Origin: Paenibacillus contaminans
Lineage (GTDB): Bacteria > Bacillota > Bacilli > Paenibacillales > NBRC-103111
Reading direction: 5' to 3'
Assembly: GCF_003285015.1 (NCBI RefSeq)
Contig: NZ_QMFB01000011.1
Coordinates: 62,001 to 126,000, forward strand
Length of the DNA stretch: 64,000 nucleotides
Below are positions 37,364 through 46,790 of the stretch, in pieces. Numbering within the stretch: the first letter of the stretch is position 1; the number at the start of each line of letters is the position of its first letter. The position numbers and the translations under genes are program-made. The notes beneath the pieces are model-generated. The model was not told the DNA's origin and did no database searches. It was given only the letters and a program-made list of their open reading frames with translations.

Positions 37364-37545
37364 CAAGGATAAACGGCTTCGCCGTCCTTAAAGGACGAGC
37401 GTGTTTACCGGGAATTGGAACAATCAGCGGAGGATATACTTGCTGACAATTTAAAAAACGGCTACTCCGTCCCTTATGGGCAGGCGCGTTTCCCGGGGTT
37501 TAGGGTCGCTACCGCGATATACTTTCCTATAAACCAAAAGGGACG
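37364..37545. repeat. interspersed repeat R1, two degenerate copies
   Basis: AAGGATAAACGGCTTCGCCGTC, CGTGTTTACCGGGAATTGGAACAATC and GCGGAGGATATACTTGCTG, followed by a second unit ending GCGATATACTTTC, closely match 2767-2970. The rest of 36836-37678 shows no supported gene. Confidence 0.65.
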
Positions 37546-37678
37546 TAACGTAAAGTTACGCCCCAACACCCTGCAGAAAGTCACACTCCGTATCCTTTCC
37601 CTAACTATAAAATCCCGATAATTTCGTTTCCCGGCGATCGCGATACGGCAAGATACTATAAGCTCGCCGCAGCCTGCA

Positions 37679-40438
37679 TTACGCCGACTCCACCCAAACC
37701 TCCGTCACCCGCGGACTGTTGCCGCCGTTGACGGCGCCGAGCGCCAGACGGTACTGCACCCAGCGGCCGGCTTGCCGCACATCGGCTGCAGACTGGCCGT
37801 TCTCGAACCACGCTTCCGCGGTGCCGTCCGGCCCTTGCCACGCGGCTTGCTCCAGCTCCTCGCGGCTGTCCGCGAAGCGCAGCTGCGCCTTCACCCACGT
37901 TTTCGGCTGAAGCTCAGCCTCCCAGCCGATGCTGGCGGCCCGCTCTCCCTCCGGAAGCTCGTGCGCGCTCGACATATAAAACTCCTCCGGGCCGCGGTCG
38001 ACGATATTGCCCGGATCGACGGACATCATGCCGTGCGGGCCCATAGTCGGCAGCTTCGTCATCTTCTTCGGCGAGAAGCCTTCCGGACCGTTCCACATGA
38101 CGTAGGAGTATCCGACATGATCGCCGTACGTTTTATGATTGGCGATCGCGAGATCGACCCAGCCGTCCTCGTTGAAGTCGATCGCCATCGTGCCGCACGA
38201 CGAATGAGCAGGCAGCTGCAGCCGATTTTCGGCTGAGTAGTGACCGCCCGGCTGCCCCCAGTACAAGTACGCGTCGATATCGCGTTCCCGGCCGCTGTTG
38301 TAGGAGGTGGCAAAAATATCGAGAATGCCGTCCCGGTTGAAATCCGCAATCGTCAGCGCATTCGCGGTATGAGCCGGAAGCTGGGCGCGGCGTTCCTCGC
38401 GATACCCATCGGGTCCGCCCCAATAAATGTAGATGTACGACTCGTACTTCGCGTTTTTGCCCATAACGAGATGGCCGCCGACAACCAGATCGAGCCAGCC
38501 GTTGCCGGTCAAATCGGCCGCCTGCGCGCAAATGCCGCCGTCGCAATTGAGACGAGTCGAACGCTCCATCGAATAACCCTCGGGTCCGCCCCAAAGAATA
38601 TAGCTGTAGCCGAAAATTTGCGACACGAACAAATCCAGCCAGCCGTCGTTGTTGAAATCCGCCGACAGCATCCATCTGGGCTCGCGGTAAGCGATGCCGA
38701 CCGGGTCCTCATACGAATGCAGCGCCTTGACCGGGATGTACTCCTTCATGTTCGGATCCATTAAAATGCGCTGCGGATTCGCCGTATCGAAGCCGTCCGG
38801 TCCGCCTCTGAAAATGAGCAGCTCCGGGTTGCTGACGCCGACGACCGCCAGATCCAAATAACCGCTGTGGCGGAAATCGCCGATCGCGGTGCCGTGCGCG
38901 CGCAGCGTGGGGAAAATCTGTTTTTTCTCCGGATCGAAACCGTCCGGCCCGTTCCAATAAAGGAACGATCCCGGGTCGAGATGCGGGGCGTTCTCCGCGC
39001 AGTTGGCGATAAACACGTCGCCCCAGCCGTTATCGTTGAAGTCGCAGCAGATCGAATCGACGGCCGCCCAGCCCGGAAATTCGATGCGGCGGTTTTCATC
39101 GAAGCCGTCGGGACCGCCGAGAAACGCGTAAGCCGACACGTCCCCTCTGACCCTGCCCGAGACATGGTTGATGAAAATGATCTGAGGATGCTCGGCGTCC
39201 GAAGTCCGTCCGATCAAAGCCGTCGCAGCGTCATGCGTCACCAGCCGAATCGGATCGGCGAGTTGAACCGTTTCGCCTTCCACCTGCTGCGACACCCGAT
39301 AAATCAACGACTCCGTCGTGTTCATCACGTCCGTCCGGCCTTGGCAGATGACGATCTCCGGCACGCCGTCGCCATCCAGATCGCCGATGCTGACATCTCG
39401 CGCACTGATCGTCGGCAAGGCCGTCCGCCTGTTTTCCCCGAAGCCGGCCGCGCCGCCCCAGTAAACCCAGGACAGCTCGTTCGCATCCCGATCGGCACAA
39501 ACGGCGAGGACGATTTCGTCATAACCGTCGCCGTTCAGATCCGCCGCTCCCGCGGAGACGACATTCCGGCAGCCGATCACAAGCGGCTCGCCGATCGTCC
39601 GGTCGCCGCCGCAAGGATAAAACGCCGCCGCATCGTTCTCCTGGCGGAACAAGAACGGCTTCCCGCCAAGCTCGACGATTTTCGGCGCCCAGCCTTCCAC
39701 GAAGGTCATCCAGCCTGCGGTCGTGCTGGCCAGCTGCAAAGAGCCGGGATCGTCCCCGCCAATCGGCGTGTTGGCCGACAGCTGCAGCCCTTCGGGGCTT
39801 CCCCATAGCACAAGCGGCGGCCGCCCCTTCGTCCGCACATACAAATCGGCGAAGCCGTCGCGGTCGATGTCGCCGGCCGCCATATGCGTCACTTCCATAT
39901 CCAGCGTCACGCTGTCCGTATGGCGGAAGCCGTTAGCCGTCTGATGGTAAACGACGATCTTGCCGTTGCTTGCAAAAGCGATATCCGGCAAGCCGTCCCC
40001 GTTAAAATCGCCGATCGCAACCGCCCGGCAATTCGGCACGGGCAGCTCCGTTTTGTAACGTTCGCTGAGCCCTTCCGGCGAGCCGTAATAAATATAAGCC
40101 GTCACATCGGCATGCGTGCCGTTATGCTGATTGGCGACGACGAGGTCGTCATAACCGTCGCCGTTCAAATCGCCGACCGCTCCATAATAGGAGCCGGCCG
40201 ACGGCAATTCGAGCCGCTCCTCCGGGTGGAGCGGATTCGGATATACATAAACCGGAGGCCGCTCCCCCATGTCCTGGCTGTTTACGAACAAAACGTCCGC
40301 ATACCCGTCCCGGTCGATATCGAAACGAAAAATACGCTGCAGTACGCCTTTACGGGACACATATAGATTTTGCCCGCCATTGCCGAAGGTTCCGTCCGCA
40401 AAATCCTCAAAGCCCCGTTCTCTCCAAACGCTACCCAT
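37679..40438 (-). CDS. FG-GAP/VCBS repeat protein, paralogue 2
   Basis: A 919-residue protein collinear with, and very similar to, the product of 17613-20375 from start (MGSVWRERGFEDFADGTFGNGGQNLY) to the same C-terminal sandwich domain. The same twelve or so calcium-loop repeats are present; DFRHSGYLD is again the degenerate one. It has no signal peptide. GGAGGG lies six bases before the ATG. It is the last gene after a binding protein and two permeases (gap 138 bases), while its paralogue follows an S-layer enzyme gene. That contrast suggests a shared role in handling the same glycan, but cellular location and ligand are unknown. Confidence 0.88.
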   Translation of the reverse strand: MGSVWRERGFEDFADGTFGNGGQNLYVSRKGVLQRIFRFDIDRDGYADVLFVNSQDMGERPPVYVYPNPLHPEERLELPSAGSYYGAVGDLNGDGYDDLVVANQHNGTHADVTAYIYYGSPEGLSERYKTELPVPNCRAVAIGDFNGDGLPDIAFASNGKIVVYHQTANGFRHTDSVTLDMEVTHMAAGDIDRDGFADLYVRTKGRPPLVLWGSPEGLQLSANTPIGGDDPGSLQLASTTAGWMTFVEGWAPKIVELGGKPFLFRQENDAAAFYPCGGDRTIGEPLVIGCRNVVSAGAADLNGDGYDEIVLAVCADRDANELSWVYWGGAAGFGENRRTALPTISARDVSIGDLDGDGVPEIVICQGRTDVMNTTESLIYRVSQQVEGETVQLADPIRLVTHDAATALIGRTSDAEHPQIIFINHVSGRVRGDVSAYAFLGGPDGFDENRRIEFPGWAAVDSICCDFNDNGWGDVFIANCAENAPHLDPGSFLYWNGPDGFDPEKKQIFPTLRAHGTAIGDFRHSGYLDLAVVGVSNPELLIFRGGPDGFDTANPQRILMDPNMKEYIPVKALHSYEDPVGIAYREPRWMLSADFNNDGWLDLFVSQIFGYSYILWGGPEGYSMERSTRLNCDGGICAQAADLTGNGWLDLVVGGHLVMGKNAKYESYIYIYWGGPDGYREERRAQLPAHTANALTIADFNRDGILDIFATSYNSGRERDIDAYLYWGQPGGHYSAENRLQLPAHSSCGTMAIDFNEDGWVDLAIANHKTYGDHVGYSYVMWNGPEGFSPKKMTKLPTMGPHGMMSVDPGNIVDRGPEEFYMSSAHELPEGERAASIGWEAELQPKTWVKAQLRFADSREELEQAAWQGPDGTAEAWFENGQSAADVRQAGRWVQYRLALGAVNGGNSPRVTEVWVESA

Positions 40439-40576
40439 GTCTTTCCCTCCATCTGTTTATCCGTCGTTCCGGCAGCTGCGATACCGCCGTTCCAATGTTA
40501 TCTCGTCATTTTTCCGTTTCCGCAGCCTGGCTGCCGCCACATCCCGCTTCGCTCAGTTATTCAGTCCTTCGTTTCG

Positions 40577-41401
40577 CTACCCTTTAACCGCACCTACCGT
40601 CAAACCTTGCACGAAATATTTCTGAAACGACACGAAAATGATCATGACAGGCAGCGACGCCAGCACCGAGCCGGCCATGATCAGTCCCCAATCGACAGCC
40701 TCCGCATCGATCAGCGTGGCGACGCCGAGCGGGAGCGTTTTCATTTTGGTATCCTTGATGATCAGAAGCTGCCAAATATAATCGTTCCAGCTGTTCACGA
40801 ACGAGAAGATCGCGATCGCGCCGAGCCCCGGCTTCGACAGCGGCAGCATGATCCGGAGAAACGTGCCCACTTCCCCGCAGCCGTCGATCCGCGCCGATTC
40901 CAGCAGCTCTTTCGGGATCGTCATCATAAACTGGCGCAGCAAAAAAATCATATAAGGCGCCGCCAGCGCATGTACGATGAGTCCGGCATACGTATTGACC
41001 AGATTAAGCCCGATCGCGATCTTGAATTGCGGAATGAGCAAAACCGCGCCGGGAATGGTCATGGCCCCAACCAACAGAGAGAATATATACTTCCCGGCGC
41101 GAAAAGGAATTTTGGCCAGCGAATAAGCAGCCATAGAAGAAATGACAATGACGGCGAACGTCGTCACGACGCTGATCGAAATGCTGTTGAACAGCCATCT
41201 TGCGGCTTCCGTTTCGAGCAGCTTGACATAATTGGCGACGATCGGCTTCAGTGGAAAAATTTCAGGCGGCACTTGATAGGCAACCGACATTTCCTTGAAG
41301 GACGAGGACACCATCCAGTAGAACGGAAACAGGAAGAACAAGGAAATCAGGCAGAGCAGCAGCTTTGACGACAGCGCCGCCAGCTTTTTTGTGTCAACCA
41401 T
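40577..41401 (-). CDS. sugar ABC transporter permease (MalG type)
   Basis: A 274-residue six-span permease with EAA loop KELLESARIDGCGEVGTFL near residue 185. GGAG lies seven bases before the ATG, and the gene follows its partner permease by 11 bases. It is the third gene of the 43761-37679 operon. Confidence 0.92.
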   Translation of the reverse strand: MVDTKKLAALSSKLLLCLISLFFLFPFYWMVSSSFKEMSVAYQVPPEIFPLKPIVANYVKLLETEAARWLFNSISISVVTTFAVIVISSMAAYSLAKIPFRAGKYIFSLLVGAMTIPGAVLLIPQFKIAIGLNLVNTYAGLIVHALAAPYMIFLLRQFMMTIPKELLESARIDGCGEVGTFLRIMLPLSKPGLGAIAIFSFVNSWNDYIWQLLIIKDTKMKTLPLGVATLIDAEAVDWGLIMAGSVLASLPVMIIFVSFQKYFVQGLTVGAVKG

Positions 41402-41412
41402 CGCGTTACTCC

Positions 41413-42294
41413 TTAATACTCGAGATCGGATCTAAGAAATTTGAACTGCAGCCACGCAATCGTAACGATAATCAAGCTGAGTATGACCGCCATCGCGCTT
41501 CCCTTACCGTAATCCCCGTTGGTGAAGGCCTCTTGGTATAGCAGCAGTAAAATCGTGGAGGTCGCATAGTTCGGTCCGCCGGCGGTAAACAGCAAAATAA
41601 TGGCGAACAACTGGAACGCCCCGATCGTCCCCGACACGACCACGAACAGAATAGCGGGCTTCAGCATCGGCAGCGTCACGCTGAAATGCTTCTGCCAGAA
41701 CGAAGCGCCGTCAAGCTCCGCCGCTTCGTACAGGCTCGCCGGAATTCCGCCCAATGCGGCGGTTAGAATGACGATCGGCTGCCCAAGCCCGATCAGCAGC
41801 ACGATGAACGTCGTCGTCACCAATGCGAGATCATAGCTCAAATAATTGATTTTATCGAAGCCTAGAGCCCCGACTATATAATTGAATAAGCCGAAATCAT
41901 AGTTGAGCAAATATTTCCACATAAATGTAATGCTGACGATCGAAGTAACGGCCGGTATATAAAACACCGCTTTAAAAACACTTTGCATTTTCGATTTGAA
42001 CTGACTGATCATGATCGAAATCAACAAGCTGGTTAGTAAAGAGGTCGGAACGAGCATGGCGACGATCAGCAGCGTATTTTTGACCGACTTCAGAAAGACG
42101 TCATCCTGCAGCAAAAACCTGTAGTTTTCCAATCCGGCGAACCCGGATGCATAATACGTGTACGTATAGAAGCTCGTTTTGACCGCGTCCGCGATCGGAT
42201 ACAAATAAAACAGGAAGAAAAAGAACAGCGCAGGAGCGACGAACAAATAGCCGTATCGTTCTTTATACAGGATGACAAGTTGTTTTTTCAGCAT
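41413..42294 (-). CDS. sugar ABC transporter permease (MalF type)
   Basis: A 293-residue six-span permease of the MalF/UgpA type. LFVAPALFFFFLFYLYPIADAV is the typical first span and ASLYEAAELDGASFWQKHF the EAA loop. It follows the binding-protein gene after 36 bases, with GGAG about eleven bases before the ATG. Together with the next permease it forms the membrane part of this importer. Confidence 0.92.
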   Translation of the reverse strand: MLKKQLVILYKERYGYLFVAPALFFFFLFYLYPIADAVKTSFYTYTYYASGFAGLENYRFLLQDDVFLKSVKNTLLIVAMLVPTSLLTSLLISIMISQFKSKMQSVFKAVFYIPAVTSIVSITFMWKYLLNYDFGLFNYIVGALGFDKINYLSYDLALVTTTFIVLLIGLGQPIVILTAALGGIPASLYEAAELDGASFWQKHFSVTLPMLKPAILFVVVSGTIGAFQLFAIILLFTAGGPNYATSTILLLLYQEAFTNGDYGKGSAMAVILSLIIVTIAWLQFKFLRSDLEY

Positions 42295-42330
42295 GGCATT
42301 CTCAACTCCACTCCGCTGTCCGTTTAAAAT

Positions 42331-43761
42331 TTACTTTTTGGTGGCGGCTGCGTCTTTAATGATCTTGTTCGCTTTGGCGACGTAGTCGTCCATCGCTTTT
42401 TGCGGCGTTTTATTGCCGATGAAGACCGCTTGCATTTCCGGGAAAAACACCGCTCTCGTCTGGGAATACCCGTCGATGTCGTAGGAAAGGTCAAGGCCGT
42501 TAATTTTTTTCGTATCGGTAACCGCTTTGGAAAGCCATACTTTCTCCGGATCCGGCGTCGCGCCCAGAACATCCCTTCCGTATACGTCGAAGCTGCCCAT
42601 GGCAAGAATAAACTCCGGATCTTCCGTCGTCGCGAACTGAACGAACTTTTTGGCGTATTCGATCTTATCCTTGTCCTTGTTGTTGAATACCACGAACTGC
42701 CCGACTCCCGGCACGATGACGCCTTTATCCTTCTCGACGCTAGGGAACGGAACGAGCATCATTTCGAAATCTTCCTTGATCGTGCCGTCGGCTTTCGCTT
42801 TCCGCACCGTATCCATCGTCGTCGTATTGCCTAGTGCTATTACGGTTTTGCCCTGTACGAAATAGTCGTTGCTCATCGATGCAGGTCTTGTTTCCGGATT
42901 CGGGTAAACGAGCTTCTTGTCCACCAGCGATTTGACCCATTCGATCGCTTGCACGTTCTCTTTGGAATTCATCACCGTCGACGAGCGGTCATCCGCATAC
43001 TTTTTGCCCCCGAAGCCGGCCATAAAGCTGTGATACAGCATATCGCCCTGCTCGTTCAAGCCGAACAGCAGCATCGGATAAAGATCCGGACTTTGCTTCG
43101 CTTGATAAGCTTTGACGGCTTGCAGGAACTTCTCGAATTCGTCGAACGTCCAAGTGCGCATATCGCCTTTCGGCAGCAGATCGCCCGCGCCGGCTTTTTC
43201 GGCCAGCGACTTGTTGATAAGCAGCATCGTAGCCCCGATCCCTTGCGGGTAGCTGAAAATCGTTCCGTCCTGCAGAGAAACGATTTTCAGCAGATCCTTC
43301 GGAAGTTTGGCCAACTGCTCTTGGGTCAGCAAATCGTTCAACGGAACCGTATAGCCTCTTTTCGCATAATTGGTCGTACGCCCCGGATAATCGTTCAGGA
43401 TATCGGGAGCCGTGTTGGAAGCGAGCGCCACGTTTACTTTTTGGTCGCCGCCGTCATAGGGTATGATTTCAAGCTTTACTTTAACGTTCGGATATTTTTT
43501 CTGGAACTTCTCGACCAAATTATTGTTGTATTCGCCGGGCTTTTGTCCGGGCAGGCTCAACACGGGATACGTCCAAAAAGTGAGCTCCACGTCCTTCGGC
43601 TTCTCCGTGCCCGGGCTTGCGCTCGCCGCGGTTCCCGCCGACGGGGAGGCCGATCCCGCTGCGCCCTTGCCGTCACCGCTGCCGCCGCAGCCGCTTAATA
43701 CCGATACGGCCGATAAAACGGATGCCAGCACAAGCCCTAATCCAAATCTTCTCTTTCTCAT
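42331..43761 (-). CDS. ABC transporter sugar-binding lipoprotein
   Basis: A 476-residue family 1 solute-binding protein. The lipobox LSGC places the lipidated Cys at residue 25, and a Gly/Ser/Ala-rich linker follows to about residue 50. The mature fold starts with VELTFWTYPVL and VKVKLEIIPYDGG. The start at 43761 is chosen because GGAGGG is six bases upstream; a TTG two codons earlier has no room for a site. It heads the operon with two permeases and the second FG-GAP protein, and a cre-like site lies 41 bases upstream. Confidence 0.92.
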   Translation of the reverse strand: MRKRRFGLGLVLASVLSAVSVLSGCGGSGDGKGAAGSASPSAGTAASASPGTEKPKDVELTFWTYPVLSLPGQKPGEYNNNLVEKFQKKYPNVKVKLEIIPYDGGDQKVNVALASNTAPDILNDYPGRTTNYAKRGYTVPLNDLLTQEQLAKLPKDLLKIVSLQDGTIFSYPQGIGATMLLINKSLAEKAGAGDLLPKGDMRTWTFDEFEKFLQAVKAYQAKQSPDLYPMLLFGLNEQGDMLYHSFMAGFGGKKYADDRSSTVMNSKENVQAIEWVKSLVDKKLVYPNPETRPASMSNDYFVQGKTVIALGNTTTMDTVRKAKADGTIKEDFEMMLVPFPSVEKDKGVIVPGVGQFVVFNNKDKDKIEYAKKFVQFATTEDPEFILAMGSFDVYGRDVLGATPDPEKVWLSKAVTDTKKINGLDLSYDIDGYSQTRAVFFPEMQAVFIGNKTPQKAMDDYVAKANKIIKDAAATKK

Positions 43762-43801
43762 TGACAACCCTCCAGGTTTATGGTGAGAAGGCGCTTCGCT
43801 T

Positions 43802-43815
43802 TAACAGCGCTTTCA
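43802..43815 (-). promoter_or_regulatory. cre-like site upstream of sugar-binding protein gene
   Basis: TGAAAGCGCTGTTA (minus strand) fits 13 of 14 positions of the CcpA consensus and lies 41-54 bases before the start codon. Confidence 0.55.
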
Positions 43816-43931
43816 TAGGCACAGCTTAGCTTGATATCCGGCCTCACGACTATATAGAAAAGTGGGACCGCTCTCGAAAAAACGGCTTTTTTCACCCTTA
43901 AAAAACGGATGTTTGATTTTTATAGATCCCG

Positions 43932-46181
43932 TTATCCGCGGAATTTGCCCGGCGACATGCCGTATGCCCCCTTGAAGCACAGACTGAAATAGTTTGCGTC
44001 GCTGAACCCTACCCGCGAAGCGATCTCGTTTATTTTCAGATCCGTTTGCTGAAGCAGCGATTTGGCCTCCTCCAGACGCAGCGAGGATACGAATTGGGAA
44101 AAGTTTTTGCCGGTTTCCTGCTTGAACAGCTTCGAAAAATAATTTTCGCTTATAAACAGCTCCTTGCAGATGCTGCCGACCGACAGCGTGCTGTCCGCAT
44201 ATCGCTCCCGTATGATTTCAATTGCTTTCGTGATCGTCGCGTTCATCTGCTTCTCCTGCTCGTTGCCGATCAACAAAGCTGCGGCTTGCAGGAAAGCGCC
44301 GAACTCCTGCTTAAGCTCCTGCGTATGCCCCGGACGGGTAACCTTCTCTAATGATGGAATGGGAGACGGCGAGGCGTCGCTGCTCCGCAAATCGATGCGG
44401 TAGCTGTTCATCATGCGCAATAGTTTAAAATAAATGTTCGTAATCGTGCGTACCATCGTCTCGCGGCTGACAAACTGCTCCTTGAACAGGGTGAACAGAG
44501 CTTCCGTTCCTGCCAGCAGTTCTTTTTCCTGCAAATATTTAACGGACTGAACGATTTCGTCCTCCATCGCGTCGAGCTGCTCGTAGTTGTAGTCGTTCAC
44601 CTGAATGTCGCTCATATAGATGATCTCGTTGGCGCCGAACAAATGCTTGTAGCGAAGGGCCTCAAGCGCCTCATTGTAGGAATCGTGCATTTTCTCGTAA
44701 GCGCGGTAAGAACGGCCTACGCCGATGGCGGACGAAATCCCTTTCCCATCGTACATGGCTTCATGCAGCCGAACGATAAGCTCGGCCTCCGTATCCTGCA
44801 CGACAGCGACGATACGCCGGTTATCGAGCACATAAAGCAAAGCGGCGGAACCCGCGGCGATCAGCTTCTCTTGCAAAAATAACTCCAGCTCATCGATGGA
44901 GACCGGTTCGCCGCCTCGTTCGTTGATTTCGATGACAATGGCGCAGCCGCCGATGTCTTCGTTCGGCAGCCCCAGCTCCGCCGCCTGAGCGCGGTACTCG
45001 TCGTTCGAAACTCTGCCCAGCAGCAGCTTGCCGATCAGCCGCTCCTTGCGGAGGGGGATGCTGTTGCGGAGCGTGTCCACCATCTGATTGAAATTGTCGG
45101 CGAGAACGCCGATTTCGTTGTGCGGCATACGCTCCATTTTGACGTTCAGGTCCCCGCGCCTTACACGATTCATCGATTTAATCAGCTTGCCGATCGGCTT
45201 CACCAGCGATTGGGACAGGAAAAATGCGATCGTCACGACCCCGCATAGAATGATTAATATTAGATACATGATGATTTTTTTGATATAGGCGACGTCTTTA
45301 TAGATCAGTTGCTCCGGCACACGGTTGATTAGCGTATACGGATAGCCTTTGTTCTGCAAATGCGTAACGAAAAACGATTCGCCGTTCAGCTCGGTCGTGA
45401 AGGACGGCCCGTTCTGGATACGGGATTGAATATTAATATCGTTAACCGTGCCGCGCAGCTCTTTATCCGCATCGGATGCGATCATACCGTGCGAATCGAT
45501 CAGCCTTGTCGATTGGAGGGCCGGGTCTTGGAACAGAATTTTTTCCAGCGCTTCCTTCTTGATGCTGACCGCGATAATCCCGATGGCCTCCCTGCCGCGC
45601 AGCTCGTTAATCGTTCTGATCAGCAAAATATGATCGCGGTCTTCCGAATATTTGCCCGAAAAGTCGATGTACAAGCCGCCCTCCCGTTCGTCCACTTCTT
45701 TGCTTAGAGGCGTGCCGTAGTACTTACTGAGCAGCTCCTCCAAGCTTCTGCGCTGATTCGCAATCGTATATTTCGTTCCGTCCCTATCCATCATGACGAT
45801 CGATTGGATTTCGGAATAGGTTACGTTGACGTCGAACATTTTGGCATACAGCACGTTGGTCAGGTCGAAGCGCTCCTGCTCCGTAAGACCGGCAGGCTTA
45901 AGCAGCGTCTGCGCCGTCGCGTCGTAAGCGAGCGTGATCATCCGGTTTGCGTATTCGTCGATTTTCAGATTGATCCGGTCGGATATGTTCTGCAAGGAAC
46001 TGAGCACCGCCCGGTTCTCCTTCTCCGTAATGATTTTCTCGGCGACGCGGATCGTAATGCCGGAGAATACGGCGATAATCAGCACCGATAAAAGGATGTA
46101 CGTGAACACCAAAACATTCCGCAAGGAAAAGACCGCGGTGTATGATGTCCGGACCGCCGGTTTTTTTCTATTTTCGCGCAT
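43932..46181 (-). CDS. membrane-bound AraC-type regulator with Cache-like sensor and HAMP
   Basis: A 749-residue one-component sensor-regulator. Transmembrane spans at about 22-45 and 303-324 enclose an extracellular Cache-like sensor (46-300). A HAMP linker follows (SLVKPIGKLIKSMNRVRRGDL...NEIGVLADNFNQMVDTL, 325-372), then a cytoplasmic linker, and residues 650-749 carry the AraC DNA-binding domain (LSVGSICKELFISENYFSKLFKQETG and INEIASRVGFSDANYFSLCFK). Such proteins sense an extracellular sugar signal and bind DNA without a phosphorelay. It directly precedes the binding-protein/permease/FG-GAP operon on the same strand, its likely target. Confidence 0.92.
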   Translation of the reverse strand: MRENRKKPAVRTSYTAVFSLRNVLVFTYILLSVLIIAVFSGITIRVAEKIITEKENRAVLSSLQNISDRINLKIDEYANRMITLAYDATAQTLLKPAGLTEQERFDLTNVLYAKMFDVNVTYSEIQSIVMMDRDGTKYTIANQRRSLEELLSKYYGTPLSKEVDEREGGLYIDFSGKYSEDRDHILLIRTINELRGREAIGIIAVSIKKEALEKILFQDPALQSTRLIDSHGMIASDADKELRGTVNDINIQSRIQNGPSFTTELNGESFFVTHLQNKGYPYTLINRVPEQLIYKDVAYIKKIIMYLILIILCGVVTIAFFLSQSLVKPIGKLIKSMNRVRRGDLNVKMERMPHNEIGVLADNFNQMVDTLRNSIPLRKERLIGKLLLGRVSNDEYRAQAAELGLPNEDIGGCAIVIEINERGGEPVSIDELELFLQEKLIAAGSAALLYVLDNRRIVAVVQDTEAELIVRLHEAMYDGKGISSAIGVGRSYRAYEKMHDSYNEALEALRYKHLFGANEIIYMSDIQVNDYNYEQLDAMEDEIVQSVKYLQEKELLAGTEALFTLFKEQFVSRETMVRTITNIYFKLLRMMNSYRIDLRSSDASPSPIPSLEKVTRPGHTQELKQEFGAFLQAAALLIGNEQEKQMNATITKAIEIIRERYADSTLSVGSICKELFISENYFSKLFKQETGKNFSQFVSSLRLEEAKSLLQQTDLKINEIASRVGFSDANYFSLCFKGAYGMSPGKFRG

Positions 46182-46274
46182 CCTTACCCTCCCCCGTCTC
46201 TATGAATGACTTTACTCTGATTATAAAACAATCCATATGGAAGGCGAACGGAAACCTGGCATAAACGGTATCGC

Positions 46275-46325
46275 TTGCACGAGCACGCAGCTTCCGGCAT
46301 TCGGTGCTCGGTCACACGACGGCTA
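46275..46325. repeat. palindromic repeat R5, copy 3
   Basis: GCACGAGCACGCAGCTTCCGGCATTCGGTGCTCGGTCACACG repeats the R5 consensus found near 9588, 26983 and 63913. Confidence 0.45.
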
Positions 46326-46732
46326 TCGAATCCTGCGGTCCGATAGAGCCGTCATCCATATATCGCCAGACAGATAAGAGCAACATACGGTCGACTTCGC
46401 GAAGCTGGAGGATCATGCAGACGCTTTGCGGTAGAGGACGTATTCTTAAGATTCCTTAGCGACGTCTCTGCCGTTTGTCCCCCGCACGAAAAGGCAATCG
46501 CTCTACTGTCACGGTTCGATTCCACGCCCCGTTGCATACCGGAGCTGTAGGGGGAATCGGCGAGTGCCATATGATGGCGCTTTCATCTTTTTAGATTACC
46601 GTCCTAAGCGGCCAGCAGACCATATAAAATTGTGGCGAAAATCTATATTTTCCTGTTCATTTTCTTGAAAAGGCGGGGGTTCGGGGGATTTGGGGACTCT
46701 CAATCCTACATTGTTTACATGGCATAAATGCA
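46326..46732. other. intergenic stretch without a supported gene
   Basis: No gene, promoter or RNA can be supported here. A G-rich run (GGCGGGGG, GGGGG, GGGG) at 46671-46697 could form a quadruplex, and GGTTCGATTCC near 46505 resembles a tRNA T-loop but has no tRNA around it. Composition changes to AT-rich just beyond this stretch. Confidence 0.4.
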
Positions 46733-46771
46733 TTTAGAGCACTGATCCCCTTAGAGGAACAGTGCTCTAAA
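46733..46771. terminator. hairpin after the Fic gene
   Basis: TTTAGAGCACTG and CAGTGCTCTAAA are exact 12-base inverted copies around a 15-base loop, 20 bases downstream of the Fic stop codon. The trailing T-run is weak, so it may stabilise rather than terminate. Confidence 0.6.
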
Positions 46772-46790
46772 TATAAGACAAACGCATAGC

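Noticed and set aside
46490..46530. Possible tRNA because of GGTTCGATTCC
   Set aside because: No acceptor stem, anticodon arm or D-arm can be paired around it.
46352..46570. 72-codon minus-strand frame
   Set aside because: No ribosome-binding site, no recognisable domain and atypical composition.
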